A stretch of DNA of 64,000 bases from Halomonas sp. 1513 (GCA_001971685.1 CP019326.1:62001-126000), one strand, 5' to 3'. Positions 16,360-27,727 are shown, counted from the first letter of the stretch. Translations and numbers: made by a program. The notes: generated by a model from the sequence alone, not told the origin.

Positions 16360-16369
16360 TGGTATACAA
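16360..16369. promoter_or_regulatory. TTGGTATACAAC operator upstream of gcl
   Basis: Core GTATAC at 16362-16367 in TTGGTATACAACAA, 35 bp before the gcl start. It matches the TTGTATACAA family on its right half, with one base inserted on the left. Confidence 0.5.
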
Positions 16370-16402
16370 CAACCGTTGCTCACGTCACTGAGGAGAATCG
16401 TC

Positions 16403-18178
<1,776 letters not shown>

Positions 18179-18197
18179 CGTTCAGAACACCACACGG

Positions 18198-18296
18198 GGC
18201 GCCGGGGATAGGCCAGAGGGGAGGTTCTACGCCAGGGATGGCGTAGGTAGCGCCCAGGGAAGGGTTTACGGCGCCTCCCCGCAGGCCTGTCGCCGG
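18198..18296 (+). repeat. Palindromic intergenic repeat, copy 2
   Basis: Same unit and orientation as copy 1: GGCGCCGGGG left end, inner hairpin GCCAGGGATGGC, core TAGCGCCCAGGGAAGGGTTTA, right end GGCCTGTCGCCGG. It lies between gcl and hyi. Confidence 0.75.
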
Positions 18297-18343
18297 CTCC
18301 GCCCCGGTGCAGAATAGAACCAGCGACCCAATGGAGATGAGAT

Positions 18344-19120
18344 ATGCCCAAATTTGCCGCCAATCTCAGCATGCTGTTTACCGAGGAGGCGTTCCTCGAC
18401 CGTTTCGAGGCCGCCGCCCAGGCCGGTTTCAAGGGCGTCGAATACCTGTTCCCCTACGACTACCCGGCCAGCGAGATCAAGGCCCGACTCGATGCCCACG
18501 GCCTGACCCAGGTGCTGCACAACCTGCCGGCCGGCGACTGGGCCGCCGGCGAGCGCGGCATCGCCTGCCATCCGGATCGCGTCGAGGAGTTTCGTGCCGG
18601 CGTCGAGCAGGCCATCGACTACGCCACTGCGCTGGGCTGCAAGCAGGTCAACTGCTTGGCCGGCATCCAGCCCCAGGGCGTCAGCCAGGAGCAGGCGCGC
18701 CAGACGCTGATCGACAACCTGCGCTACGCCGCCGACAAGCTCGAGGCGGCGGGCATCCTGCTGCTCGCCGAGCCGATCAATACCCGCGACATCCCGGGGT
18801 TCTTCCTCAATCGTACCGATCAGGCATTAGCGCTGTTCGAAACGGTGGGAAGCGCTAATCTCAAGCTGCAGTACGACATCTACCACATGCAGATCATGGA
18901 GGGGGATCTGGCGCCGACCATCGAGGCTAATCTGGCGCAGATCGCCCACGTGCAGCTGGCCGACAACCCGGGGCGTCACGAGCCGGGAACGGGCGAAATC
19001 CACTACCCGTTCCTGTTTGCCCACCTCGACCGGCTCGGCTACGACGGCTGGATCGGCTGCGAATACAAGCCGGCCACTACCACCCGCGAGGGCCTGGGCT
19101 GGCTGGATAGCGTGCGATGA
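18344..19120 (+). CDS. hyi: Hydroxypyruvate isomerase
   Basis: 258 aa, as E. coli Hyi. It interconverts hydroxypyruvate and tartronate semialdehyde. It is a xylose-isomerase-like TIM barrel with the N-terminal KFAANLSMLFTEEAFLDRFEAAAQAGFKGVEYLFPYDYP, central LLLAEPINTRDIPGFFLNRTDQAL (Glu metal ligand), LQYDIYHMQIMEGDL (Asp ligand) and the C-terminal GWIGCEYKP with the second catalytic Glu. GGAGATGAG precedes the ATG. Confidence 0.95.
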   Translation: MPKFAANLSMLFTEEAFLDRFEAAAQAGFKGVEYLFPYDYPASEIKARLDAHGLTQVLHNLPAGDWAAGERGIACHPDRVEEFRAGVEQAIDYATALGCKQVNCLAGIQPQGVSQEQARQTLIDNLRYAADKLEAAGILLLAEPINTRDIPGFFLNRTDQALALFETVGSANLKLQYDIYHMQIMEGDLAPTIEANLAQIAHVQLADNPGRHEPGTGEIHYPFLFAHLDRLGYDGWIGCEYKPATTTREGLGWLDSVR

Positions 19121-19154
19121 GTCGGGTGGGTGTTGCCCAGCAGCGATGAGCTGT

Positions 19155-19253
19155 GCCGGCGGCAAGCCTTCGCGAGGGCGCTGTGAACCCATCCCTGGGC
19201 GCTACATTTGCCATCCATGGCAAATAACCCTCGCTTCGCCTTGCCCCCGGCGC
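19155..19253 (-). repeat. Palindromic intergenic repeat, copy 3 (inverted)
   Basis: Reverse complement of the unit in copies 1 and 2: core ATCCCTGGGCGCTA, inner hairpin TTTGCCATCCATGGCAAA, and ends GCCGGCGGCAAGCC / CCCCCGGCGC. It lies between hyi and glxR. Confidence 0.75.
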
Positions 19254-19323
19254 TCATCTCTACAGTGGCTGGAAACGAGCGCACACTCAGCAAGCACACT
19301 GACAATCTGACAGGAGACATATT

Positions 19324-20208
19324 ATGAGCAAGATCGGATTTATCGGCCTGGGCATCATGGGCCGCCCCATGGCCGGACATCTGCTGGACGCCGGCCATGA
19401 GCTGCTGACGGTGAAGCGCGGCGCGCTGGACGCCAGCCTGGCCGAAAAAGGCATGCGCGAGCTGGATACCCCGGCAGCCGTCGCCGCCGAGGCCGAGGTG
19501 ATCATCACCATGGTCCCGGACACCCCGGACGTCGAGCTGGTGCTGTTCGGCGAGGGCGGCGTGATCGAAGGCCTCAAGCCCGGCACCCTGGTGATCGACA
19601 TGAGCTCGATCGCGCCGATCGCCACCCAGGAGTTCGCCAAGCGCATCCATGACGCCGGCGGCGAGTACGTCGATGCGCCGGTCTCCGGGGGCGAAGGTGG
19701 TGCCATCAACGCCGCCCTGACCATCATGGTCGGCGCCACCGCCGAGGGCTTCGAGCGCGCCCTGCCGATCCTCGAGGTGATGGGCAAGACCATCACCCAT
19801 ATCGGCGATCACGGTGCCGGCCAGACCTGTAAGGTCGCCAACCAGATCGTCGTCGCGCTGACCATCGAAGCGGTGGCCGAAGGCCTGCTGTTCGCCTCCA
19901 AGGCGGGTGCCGACGTGGCCAAGGTGCGCGAGTCGCTGCTCGGCGGCCTGGCCCAGTCGAAGATCCTCGATGTGCACGGCGAGCGCATGATCAAGCGCAC
20001 CTTCGACCCGGGCTTCAAGATCAAGCTGCACCAGAAGGACCTCAACCTGGCACTGGAGGGCGCACGCAGCCTCAAGTTGTCGCTGCCGGGTACCGCCAAC
20101 GCCCAGCAGCTGTTCCAGGCCTGTGCTGCTCATGGCGGCGACGATTGGGATCACGCCGGCATCCTGCGCGCCCTCGAGCAGCTCGCCGATCACGAAATCG
20201 GCAGCTGA
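19324..20208 (+). CDS. glxR: Tartronate semialdehyde reductase (2-hydroxy-3-oxopropionate reductase)
   Basis: 294 aa, the family length. It reduces tartronate semialdehyde to D-glycerate. The N-terminal dinucleotide fold IGFIGLGIMGRPMAGHLLDAGH, the substrate motif DAPVSGGEGGAINAALTIMVG, and the catalytic Lys in GAGQTCKVANQIVVALTI mark the beta-hydroxyacid dehydrogenase family. AGGAGA lies 8 nt before the ATG. A clear terminator follows. Confidence 0.95.
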   Translation: MSKIGFIGLGIMGRPMAGHLLDAGHELLTVKRGALDASLAEKGMRELDTPAAVAAEAEVIITMVPDTPDVELVLFGEGGVIEGLKPGTLVIDMSSIAPIATQEFAKRIHDAGGEYVDAPVSGGEGGAINAALTIMVGATAEGFERALPILEVMGKTITHIGDHGAGQTCKVANQIVVALTIEAVAEGLLFASKAGADVAKVRESLLGGLAQSKILDVHGERMIKRTFDPGFKIKLHQKDLNLALEGARSLKLSLPGTANAQQLFQACAAHGGDDWDHAGILRALEQLADHEIGS

Positions 20209-20308
20209 GGCCCCGCCCCGCTTGGCCTGACACAAGGAGCACGTGTGCTCCAACCGAGTTGGCAGGCGTCGGGTCGTCGTCTGCCATCGCCACGGCATGT
20301 GGCCTTCC

Positions 20309-20357
20309 ACCGGTGACAGGTGCCCCCTGCAACGTGCGGCTTGTCACCGGTTTTTTT
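20309..20357 (+). terminator. Rho-independent terminator after glxR
   Basis: ACCGGTGACA (20309-20318) pairs perfectly with TGTCACCGGT (20342-20351), with a 23-nt loop that can fold further, and is followed by seven T. This divides gcl-hyi-glxR from the glycerate kinase-pyk unit. Confidence 0.8.
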
Positions 20358-20422
20358 GCTTTCCCGATACGCGATCCCGCTTTTACTTGCGACGCGCGCT
20401 GCGTGCTGTGAGGAGTTGACCG

Positions 20423-21733
20423 ATGAATGCCTTTACCCCCCCTGCCCCCTTCACCAGCGGCGAGGCTACACGCCAGTGGCTATTGCGTCTTGCCCAGGCA
20501 GCGGTTGCCGCCGTGCATCCCGATGCCCTGCTGCCAGACAACCTGCCCGCGCCGCCTGCCGGGCGCACGCGTGTGGTGGGGGCCGGCAAGGCCGCTGCCG
20601 CAATGGCCCAGGCGCTGGAGCATGACTGGCAGCGACACCATCCGCAGGCTGAGCTGGGTGGCGTGGTGGTCACCCGCTACGGCCATGGCGCCGAGTGCCG
20701 TCATATCGAAGTGCTGGAGGCGTCGCACCCGATGCCCGATGCGCTCGGCGAACAGGCCGCTCGGCGCATGCTCGACAGCGTGAGTGGTCTCGGCGAAGAC
20801 GACCTGGTGATCGCGCTGGTCTCGGGCGGCGGCTCGGCGCTGATGACGCTGCCGGCGCCGGGCCTGGCGCTGCGCCAGAAGCAGGCCATCAGCCAGGCAC
20901 TGCTGCGCTGCGGTGCCCCGATCCGTGAGATCAACACCGTGCGTCGCCACCTGTCAGCGATCAAGGGCGGGCGGTTGGCGGCGGCGGCGCATCCGGCACG
21001 GGTGGTGACCTATCTGATCTCCGATGTACCCGGCGACGACCCGACGCTGATCGCCTCGGGGCCGACGCTGCCGGATGCCACCACCCCGCAGGATGCGCTG
21101 GCGATTCTCGAGCGCCACGCCATCGAGATTCCCGACAGCGTGCGACGCCATCTGGTCAGCGATGCCTCGGCGCCCCAGGTCGGTACGCCGGGCTTTACCC
21201 GCGACGCCTCGCAGGTGCTGGCCAAGGCCAGCGACGCCCTGGCCGCCGCTCGCGGTCGCGCCGAGCGTAGCGGCGTGCAGGTGCGCTTGCTCGGCGACGA
21301 CCTCGAGGGTGAAGCGCGGGATCTGGGCCGCGCCCAGGGGCGCTTGGCGCTCACCGCCCAGGGCGAGATCAACGCCCCGCTGCTGATCCTCTCCGGCGGC
21401 GAGACCAGCGTCACCGTCAAGGGCGACGGTCGCGGCGGGCGCAACGTCGAGTACCTGCTGGGGCTGTTCGATACCCTCAAGGGGACGCCGGGCATCTATG
21501 CCCTGGCCATCGATACCGACGGCATCGACGGGTCCGAAGACAACGCCGGGGCGCTGTTCGGTCCCGAGTGCTGGGACCGCGCCCGAGCGGCGCGGCTATC
21601 GGTCGCCGACCATCTGGCGCGCAACGACGCCTACAGCTTCTTTGCCGCGCTCGACGACCTGATCATCACCGGCCCGACCCGCACCAACGTCAACGACCTA
21701 CGCGCCATTCTGGTGCTGCCGAGGACCTCATGA
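20423..21733 (+). CDS. Glycerate 2-kinase, MOFRL/GckA-TtuD family
   Basis: 436 aa. It phosphorylates D-glycerate, normally at the 2-position, feeding 2-phosphoglycerate into lower glycolysis. The N-terminal DUF4147 domain carries [35 protein letters not shown] and [19 protein letters not shown]. The C-terminal MOFRL domain has [26 protein letters not shown] and [20 protein letters not shown]. In related tartrate/glyoxylate clusters the same gene is called ttuD and was first named a hydroxypyruvate reductase. It overlaps pyk by 4 bp, so the two are translationally coupled. Confidence 0.93.
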   Translation: MNAFTPPAPFTSGEATRQWLLRLAQAAVAAVHPDALLPDNLPAPPAGRTRVVGAGKAAAAMAQALEHDWQRHHPQAELGGVVVTRYGHGAECRHIEVLEASHPMPDALGEQAARRMLDSVSGLGEDDLVIALVSGGGSALMTLPAPGLALRQKQAISQALLRCGAPIREINTVRRHLSAIKGGRLAAAAHPARVVTYLISDVPGDDPTLIASGPTLPDATTPQDALAILERHAIEIPDSVRRHLVSDASAPQVGTPGFTRDASQVLAKASDALAAARGRAERSGVQVRLLGDDLEGEARDLGRAQGRLALTAQGEINAPLLILSGGETSVTVKGDGRGGRNVEYLLGLFDTLKGTPGIYALAIDTDGIDGSEDNAGALFGPECWDRARAARLSVADHLARNDAYSFFAALDDLIITGPTRTNVNDLRAILVLPRTS

Positions 21734-23184
21734 GTATCGACCTGCCTGCCATCCGCCGCACCAAGATCGTCGCCACCCTGGGCCCGGCCAGCGACCGCGA
21801 CGGCGTCCTCGAAGCCATGCTCGAGGCCGGCGTCGACGTGGTGCGCCTCAACTTCTCCCACGGCAGTGCCGACGACCACCGCCGCCGCCTGGCCCGGGTC
21901 CGCGAGATCGCCGCGCGCCTCGGCAAGAGCGTCGCCGCCCTCGGCGACCTGCAGGGCCCCAAGATCCGCATCGCACGCTTTGCCGACGGCGCCGTGACCC
22001 TCGACGAGGGCGCCCCCTTCATCCTCGACATGGCGCTGGACAGCGACGCCGGTGACGCCTCCCGGGTCGGCTGCGACTACAAGACCCTGGCCGCCGACGT
22101 CGCCGTCGGCGACCGCCTGCTGCTCGATGACGGTCGCCTGGTGCTCGAGGTCAGCGCCATCCAGGGCGACGAGGTCCACACCACGGTGGTGGTCGGCGGC
22201 AAGCTGTCCAACAACAAGGGCATCAACAAGCAGGGCGGCGGCCTCTCCGCCGCCGCCCTCACCGACAAGGACAAGGCCGACCTCGAGACCGCCATCGACA
22301 TCGGCGTCGACTACCTGGCGGTCTCCTTCCCGCGCTCCGCCGCCGATATGCAGGAAGCGCGCCGCCTGCTCGGCGAGGCCGGCAAGGAGATCGGCCTGGT
22401 GGCCAAGGTCGAGCGCGCCGAGGCGGTGGCCGACGAGGCCACCCTCGACGGCATCATCCTCGCCTCCGAGGCGGTGATGGTGGCCCGCGGCGACCTCGGC
22501 GTGGAGATCGGCGACGCCCAGCTGATCGGCGTGCAGAAGCGCATGATCAAGCGCGCCCGCAGCCTCAACCGCGCGGTGATCACCGCCACCCAGATGATGG
22601 AGTCGATGATCGACTCGCCGCTGCCGACCCGCGCCGAGGTGTTCGACGTCGCCAACGCGGTGCTCGACGGCACCGACGCGGTGATGCTCTCCGCCGAGAC
22701 CGCCGCCGGCGACTACCCGGTGGAGACCGTCGAGGCGATGCACCGGCTGTGCCTGGGCGCCGAGCGCGAGCGCACCGCCCAGGAGTCGGGCCACCGCATC
22801 CACGAAGGCTTCACCCAGGTCGACGAGACCATCGCGCTGTCGGCGATGTACGCCGCCAATCACCTCGAGGGCGTGGCCGCCATCGCCTGCATGACCGCCA
22901 CCGGCTATACGCCGCTGATCGCCTCGCGGATCCGCTCGGGACTGCCGATCGTCGGCCTGGCTCACAGCGCCACCGCCCAGCGGCGCATGGCGCTGTATCG
23001 CGGCGTGGTCTCGCTGCCCTTCGACACCGCCGACATGGACCCCACCGAGCTCAACCGTCAGGCCATGGCGATTCTCAAGGACCACGGCATCGCCGAGGCC
23101 GGCCAACTGATGATCCTGACCCGCGGCGACCACATGAACGCCCACGGCGGAACCAACACCCTGAAGATTCTCGAGGTGCGCTGA
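21730..23184 (+). CDS. pyk: Pyruvate kinase
   Basis: 484 aa from the ATG at 21730. It converts phosphoenolpyruvate and ADP to pyruvate and ATP. Signatures are [74 protein letters not shown] and [47 protein letters not shown] in the barrel domain, with the allosteric C-terminal domain intact. Its coupling to glycerate kinase shows it as the pathway-dedicated copy that finishes glyoxylate conversion to pyruvate, like ttuE-type genes. Confidence 0.95.
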   Translation: MSIDLPAIRRTKIVATLGPASDRDGVLEAMLEAGVDVVRLNFSHGSADDHRRRLARVREIAARLGKSVAALGDLQGPKIRIARFADGAVTLDEGAPFILDMALDSDAGDASRVGCDYKTLAADVAVGDRLLLDDGRLVLEVSAIQGDEVHTTVVVGGKLSNNKGINKQGGGLSAAALTDKDKADLETAIDIGVDYLAVSFPRSAADMQEARRLLGEAGKEIGLVAKVERAEAVADEATLDGIILASEAVMVARGDLGVEIGDAQLIGVQKRMIKRARSLNRAVITATQMMESMIDSPLPTRAEVFDVANAVLDGTDAVMLSAETAAGDYPVETVEAMHRLCLGAERERTAQESGHRIHEGFTQVDETIALSAMYAANHLEGVAAIACMTATGYTPLIASRIRSGLPIVGLAHSATAQRRMALYRGVVSLPFDTADMDPTELNRQAMAILKDHGIAEAGQLMILTRGDHMNAHGGTNTLKILEVR

Positions 23185-23243
23185 CAGGCGCGGCATATGG
23201 CGCCACACTAGCATGGGTAACCCATTGGCAAAGGGAGTCATGC

Positions 23244-24452
23244 ATGGCGCGCGCATGGTGCTGTGACAAGGGCACGCTGGAGGGCGGCGATGCGCTGCTG
23301 GCGGACGTCAGCTTGCCGGCGGCGGTGATCCACGAGGCGCCGCTGGCGCACAATCTGGCCTGGATGCAGCGCTTTGCCGACGCCCACGGCGCGCGACTGG
23401 CGCCGCATGGCAAGACCAGCATGGCGCCGGCGCTGTTCCAGCGCCAGCGAGAAGCCGGCGCCTGGGGCATCACCCTGGCCACGGCGGCGCAGTGCCGGGC
23501 GGCCTTCGCCCACGGCACCACGCGCCTGCTGATGGCCAATCAGCTGGTGGGCGAGGCCAACATGGCGATCATCGCCGACCTGCTCGAGGCCGGCGCCGAC
23601 GTCTACTGCGTGGTCGATGGCGTCGCCAATGTCCGTCACTTGGGGCGCTACTTCGCCGCCCGTGGCCTGCGACTCAAGGTGCTGATCGAACTCGGCATCG
23701 AGGGCGGCCGCTGCGGCTGCCGCGATCACGACCAGGTGCTGGCGCTGGGCGAGGCGATCGATGTCGAGCCGGCGCTAGTGCTGGCTGGCCTGGAGGGCTA
23801 TGAAGGCGTGGTGCATGGCGACGACCCGGAAAGCGCCGTGCGCGCCTACGCCTGGCAGCTGGTGGAGGCCGCCCGAGCACTCGACCACGACGGCTTGATC
23901 GAAGCCGCAACGCCGATCATTACGGCCTCCGGCTCGGCTTGGTATGACCTGATCGCTGCCGCCTTCCGCGATGCACGCCTCGATGGGCGCATTATCTCGG
24001 TGCTGCGCCCCGGCTGCTATGTGGTCCACGACCACGGCCTCTACCGCGAGGCTCAGCGCGGCGTGCTGGCGCGACGCCCCGAGCTGCAGCAGGGCCTCGA
24101 ACCGGCGCTGGAGGTGTTCGCCCAGATACAGTCGCTACCCGAGCCGGGGCTGGCCATCGCCGCCCTCGGCAAGCGCGATATCGCCGCCGACCAGCTGCCG
24201 CTGGCGCTGCGCCGCTATCGCGAGGGCGGCAGCCCGGACGAGCCGCTCTCGGTCGACGGCTGGCGGGTCACCAAGCTGATGGACCAGCACGCCTTCATCC
24301 ATCTGCCCGACCCGATCGACGACGACGTGCGCATCGGCGATATCGTCGCCTTCGGTGCCTCCCACCCCTGCCTGACCTTCGACAAGTGGCGCCAGCTGCT
24401 GCTGGTCGACGACCGGCTGCGCGTGCGTGAGATCCTGCCGACGCTGTTTTGA
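23244..24452 (+). CDS. Fold-III PLP enzyme, D-threonine aldolase / D-serine dehydratase-like (amino acid deaminase)
   Basis: 402 aa from the ATG at 23244 (AAAGGGAG upstream). The PLP lysine motif APHGKTSMAP (about residues 50-59) and alanine-racemase N-terminal barrel are clear. The C-terminal D-serine-dehydratase-like domain holds the zinc-type motif GASHPCLTFDKWR. Family members deaminate or cleave D-hydroxyamino acids such as D-serine or D-threonine. It begins 59 bp after pyk and could yield pyruvate or glycine for the same pathway, but the substrate is not established. Confidence 0.85.
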   Translation: MARAWCCDKGTLEGGDALLADVSLPAAVIHEAPLAHNLAWMQRFADAHGARLAPHGKTSMAPALFQRQREAGAWGITLATAAQCRAAFAHGTTRLLMANQLVGEANMAIIADLLEAGADVYCVVDGVANVRHLGRYFAARGLRLKVLIELGIEGGRCGCRDHDQVLALGEAIDVEPALVLAGLEGYEGVVHGDDPESAVRAYAWQLVEAARALDHDGLIEAATPIITASGSAWYDLIAAAFRDARLDGRIISVLRPGCYVVHDHGLYREAQRGVLARRPELQQGLEPALEVFAQIQSLPEPGLAIAALGKRDIAADQLPLALRRYREGGSPDEPLSVDGWRVTKLMDQHAFIHLPDPIDDDVRIGDIVAFGASHPCLTFDKWRQLLLVDDRLRVREILPTLF

Positions 24453-24533
24453 ATCACGCCCCTGCGATCCCGCGCTAGCCCGCAGCTGGCGCATCTTATC
24501 GACTAATGTCTAGCTAAGTGCCGCTGGGGCGAT

Positions 24534-25334
24534 TCAGATGCTTTGTTCGCCATCGCCATAAGCTTTTTCGGAAACTTTTTTTCGCTTCATGAGTTTCCCG
24601 AACAGCAAACCTATTTCGTAAAGTAAATACATAGGTATCGCCAGTAGACTTTGGGAGATGATATCCGGCGGTGTCAGCAGCATGCCGACGACGAAGCAGC
24701 CGAGGAAGATGTAGGGGCGCTTCTTGGACAGGCTCTCTACGCTGGTGGCGCCGGAGAAGATCAGCAGGAAGGTGGCGATGGGGATCTCGAAGGCCACGCC
24801 GAAGGCGAAGAACAGCTTGAGCACGAAGTTGAGATAGGCGTTGATGTCGGTCATTACCGCTACGTTCTCCGGCCCGGTCTGGGTGAAGAACTGGAACAGC
24901 AGCGGGAACACCACGTAGTAGGCAAATGCCGCGCCGGCATAGAACAGCGCCACGCTGGAGGCGAGGATCGGAATCGCCAGGCTCTTCTCGTTGTCGTAGA
25001 GGCCCGGCGCGATGAACGCCCAGGCCTGGTGCAGTACGAAGGGCACGGCGATGAACACTGCCACCACCAGGGTCAGCTTGAAGGGCGCCAGGAACGGCGA
25101 GGCGACCTCGGTGGCGATCATCTGCGAGCCTTCCGGCAGCATGTCCATCAGCGGCTGCGCAACGAAGGTATAGATATCGTTGGCGAAGGCGTAGAGGCCG
25201 AGGAAGATCACCAGGATCACCACCACCGAGCGCATCAGCCGCGAGCGCAGCTCGATGAGGTGCTCGATCAAGGGGGCCTGGGACGCTTCATTGTGCTGGT
25301 TGCGCTGCTTGTCTCGAGAGGCGTCGTCGCTCAT
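24534..25334 (-). CDS. tatC: Sec-independent protein translocase TatC
   Basis: 266 aa, six membrane segments. It is the receptor of the twin-arginine export system. The N-terminal LIEHLIELRSRLMRSVVVIL contains the conserved ELRxR, followed by SPFLAPFKLTLVVAVFIAVPFVLHQAWAFIAPGLYDNEK with the essential Glu, and FGVAFEIPIA. It overlaps tatB by 4 bp. Two twin-arginine binding proteins in this window (27728 and 44088) are likely clients. Confidence 0.97.
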   Translation of the reverse strand: MSDDASRDKQRNQHNEASQAPLIEHLIELRSRLMRSVVVILVIFLGLYAFANDIYTFVAQPLMDMLPEGSQMIATEVASPFLAPFKLTLVVAVFIAVPFVLHQAWAFIAPGLYDNEKSLAIPILASSVALFYAGAAFAYYVVFPLLFQFFTQTGPENVAVMTDINAYLNFVLKLFFAFGVAFEIPIATFLLIFSGATSVESLSKKRPYIFLGCFVVGMLLTPPDIISQSLLAIPMYLLYEIGLLFGKLMKRKKVSEKAYGDGEQSI

Positions 25335-25777
25335 CGTGAGGGCGAATCCTTGTCACTGGGGGGCGATGATGGGGTGGCCTGCTCGGAGCCCACCGAGTCG
25401 CGCCGCGCCTTGCTCGCCAGCGCCTTGTCCAACCGCTCGCTGGCGGCAGGCGCCTCATCCTGGTCGGCTGCGGCGGGGCTGTGCTGGGCGTCACCCTTGG
25501 GCGGCGTGCCGCTATCGGGCTCGGCGTAGCGCTCCACGTCGCGCTTGACCCTGCCCAGGCTCTCGTCGAGCTTCTTCTGCTGTTCATCGAGTTTCTGGCG
25601 CAGCTCTTCCGCCTCGAGCTGGGCGTTGATCTCGCGCTGCATGCCCGACACGGTGCGCTTGATCTTGCCGATCCACAGGCCAGCGGTGTGTGCCGCCTTG
25701 GGCAAGCGTTCGGGGCCCAGTACCAGCAGGCTGGCGGTGCCGAGGATCAGCAGTTCGAGAAAGCCGATATCAGGCAT
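25331..25777 (-). CDS. tatB: Sec-independent protein translocase TatB
   Basis: 148 aa. It has the short N-terminal membrane helix DIGFLELLILGTASLLVLGPERLP with the conserved Glu and GPERLP hinge, an amphipathic helix (AAHTAGLWIGKIKRTVSGMQREINAQLEAEELRQKLDEQ), and a long low-complexity charged tail. It is the partner of TatC in substrate recognition and lies 6 bp after tatA. Confidence 0.96.
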   Translation of the reverse strand: MPDIGFLELLILGTASLLVLGPERLPKAAHTAGLWIGKIKRTVSGMQREINAQLEAEELRQKLDEQQKKLDESLGRVKRDVERYAEPDSGTPPKGDAQHSPAAADQDEAPAASERLDKALASKARRDSVGSEQATPSSPPSDKDSPSR

Positions 25778-25783
25778 AGTCGG

Positions 25784-26041
25784 TTACTTGCGCTCGCCTT
25801 GTGCCTTGGCTCTGTACCCGGCCTTGATGTCGTAGGCTGGGCTTGAGGGTTCATGGTCAAGCTGACCCTGAGGCTGGGGGCTATCACTTTCTTTTTCATC
25901 TTCGGCGTGCATGGCCTTCTTGAAGCCCTTGACGGCACCGCCCAGGTCGCCGCCGACGTTGCGCAGCTTCTTGGTACCGAACACCAGGATGATAATGCCG
26001 AGTACGATTAACAGCTGCCAGATACTGATGCCGCCTAACAT
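25784..26041 (-). CDS. tatA: Sec-independent protein translocase TatA
   Basis: 85 aa from the ATG at 26041 (GGCGGAG upstream). [43 protein letters not shown] is a textbook TatA membrane helix, FGTKKL hinge and amphipathic helix. It oligomerises to form the export pore. The operon order tatABC is intact. In related genomes his genes often precede tatA, but here the accessory island begins just upstream. Confidence 0.97.
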   Translation of the reverse strand: MLGGISIWQLLIVLGIIILVFGTKKLRNVGGDLGGAVKGFKKAMHAEDEKESDSPQPQGQLDHEPSSPAYDIKAGYRAKAQGERK

Positions 26042-26057
26042 GATGATTCTCCGCCGG

Positions 26058-26086
26058 AGTATAATGGTGGCCTTGGCCAATGACAC
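26058..26086 (-). promoter_or_regulatory. Putative sigma-70 promoter of tatABC
   Basis: On the minus strand GTGTCA (26086-26081) and TATACT (26063-26058) are 17 bp apart, about 20 bp before the tatA start. The -10 box matches five of six consensus positions and the -35 box four of six. Confidence 0.45.
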
Positions 26087-26151
26087 GACATTGGCTGGAC
26101 TGGGTCATACGTTGACAAGAGTGCATGGCGCCTTCTATAGGCCGTGACTTG

Positions 26152-27498
26152 TCAATTGCGTTGGGTCATCCATCTTGCCTGTCGTGCGAGATGATAATCT
26201 TGCCCAGGGAAACCCACGAGCTGAAGCCCGAAGGGCATGCCGGCGGCGGTCATTCGTGGGACAGAGAAGGCTGGCGCTCCCAAGAGGGTGCTGTACACCA
26301 GGAGGCGACGAGAGCCGGTAAATTCGAAGCCATGGGGCGCCGGCCCCGATGCCGCGGGCAGGATAAAGGCATCATAATCGCCGGCGAGTGCCTGCAGCCG
26401 TCCCTGTAGTTGGTGCTGGTCGATGAGTAGCTGACGGTACTGGGCGCGCGTCATACGGGAGGCGCTCTCCATCAGGCCGTGTATGCGCTCGCCAACCTTG
26501 CTGGGATGCGTTTCCACATAGTCTTGGAAGGGCCAGCGCATTTCATAGGCCAGCAGCTCCAGTGAGCGCTCTGGGGCATCATGCAGAGTGTCTACTAGCG
26601 CCTGCAGCAGCGGGTCATCCTCCGGCTCGACGAGGGTGATGCCGTCGAGGCGCAAGGTGTCGAGTTGCTGCTCGAAGGCGCTCAGGCTGGTGGCATCCAG
26701 ATCCTCGAAACCATTGGTGCGCAGCACGGCCAGGTTGGCAGGCTTTCCTGGCGCTACTGGACCTTGCAAGGGCCCCGACAGCCCTGGGTGACACTGTTCC
26801 GGGGCGTACTCTGATACCCACCTGGCCAGCCACCAAGCATCGTCCACGCTGTCGGCTATCACACCTAGATGGTCGTGCGACTTCGACAAAGGATGTACCC
26901 CATTCAGCGACAGGGAGTTCAGTGTCGGCTTGAAGCCCACCACGCCACAGAACGATGCCGGCCGAATGATCGAGCCCTGTGTTTGGGTACCGAAACCTGC
27001 CGGAAACATCCCTGCGGCGACCCCTGCCGCTGTCCCCGATGATGACCCACCTGGCGTGTGTTCGGGGTTGTGAGGATTTGTCGTTGGGCCTGAGCGGCCA
27101 ATAGCGAACTCGGTGGTCACGGTCTTGCCGATGGCAAAGGCGCCACCCTCTTTGATGGCGCGGACGCACGCGGCATCGGTCAAGGGGCGGTGCCCGCTGA
27201 AGATGCTGCTGTTCATTTCTGTCGGCATATCGCGCGTGTCGATGATGTCCTTGATACCGACTGGCATCCCATCGATGGGAGAAAGGGGCCGTCCTTCGGC
27301 GTAACGCTGGGAAGATGCATCGGCCCGCTCGCGAGCCTGCTCGAAGTCGTGATAGGTGAAAGCTTTTACCAACCCTTCGCGGTTCTCGATGGCCTCGATG
27401 CAGAGCTCCAAGTAATCTCTCGGCGAGCGGGATCCGTCGCGAAAATCTTTTGCAAGGTCGCTAAATGTAGGTTGTGTAGCAAGCAGAGGTGACGCCAT
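26152..27498 (-). CDS. Amidase-signature family hydrolase
   Basis: 448 aa from the ATG at 27498 (AAGGAG upstream); the frame is open to 27564. It hydrolyses a carboxamide or related bond by a Ser-cisSer-Lys triad. The Lys lies in MPVGIKDIIDT (about residue 79). The Gly/Ser-rich signature GGSSSGTAAGVAAGMFPAGFGTQTQGS provides both serines and is followed by GVVGFKPT. The substrate is not recognisable. The gene is divergent from tctC1 across a region with a TGTTGACA-type operator, and is the leftmost gene of the catabolic island. Confidence 0.88.
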   Translation of the reverse strand: MASPLLATQPTFSDLAKDFRDGSRSPRDYLELCIEAIENREGLVKAFTYHDFEQARERADASSQRYAEGRPLSPIDGMPVGIKDIIDTRDMPTEMNSSIFSGHRPLTDAACVRAIKEGGAFAIGKTVTTEFAIGRSGPTTNPHNPEHTPGGSSSGTAAGVAAGMFPAGFGTQTQGSIIRPASFCGVVGFKPTLNSLSLNGVHPLSKSHDHLGVIADSVDDAWWLARWVSEYAPEQCHPGLSGPLQGPVAPGKPANLAVLRTNGFEDLDATSLSAFEQQLDTLRLDGITLVEPEDDPLLQALVDTLHDAPERSLELLAYEMRWPFQDYVETHPSKVGERIHGLMESASRMTRAQYRQLLIDQHQLQGRLQALAGDYDAFILPAASGPAPHGFEFTGSRRLLVYSTLLGAPAFSVPRMTAAGMPFGLQLVGFPGQDYHLARQARWMTQRN

Positions 27499-27554
27499 GA
27501 GCACTCCTTTTCCTGTTGTTGGATGTACTGCCCCGAGCTTAGCCTGCATGTCAT

Positions 27555-27572
27555 CTGTTGACAATATTCATT
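27555..27572. promoter_or_regulatory. TGTTGACA-type operator, amidase/tctC1 divergent region
   Basis: CTGTTGACAATATTCATT. The core TGTTGACA (27556-27563) is identical to those at 39090 and 43906. It lies about 60 bp before the amidase start on that strand. Confidence 0.5.
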
Positions 27573-27648
27573 TTTGATCTAGCCTTTGGTAGGGTGAATA
27601 GCACATGATCTATGGTCTCATGACTCTCCTGTGGGCCACTCGGACAGG

Positions 27649-27688
27649 CTATCCCATGCGGATAGACATATTTTGCAGTATGCCTATC
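27649..27688. promoter_or_regulatory. CTATCC/GGATAG half-site array upstream of tctC1
   Basis: CTATCC (27649-27654) and GGATAG (27660-27665) form one inverted pair. GATAGACATA (27661-27670) and TATGCCTATC (27679-27688) form a second pair that shares an arm. This is an operator-like array 40-80 bp before tctC1 for an unidentified regulator. Confidence 0.4.
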
Positions 27689-27727
27689 CTATTGAATTAT
27701 CAATAATTTCAACTATAGGGGCTAATA

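Noticed and set aside
21631..23256. 541-aa open frame on the - strand over pyk
   Set aside because: Mirror frame of pyk and of the glycerate kinase end; composition bias only.
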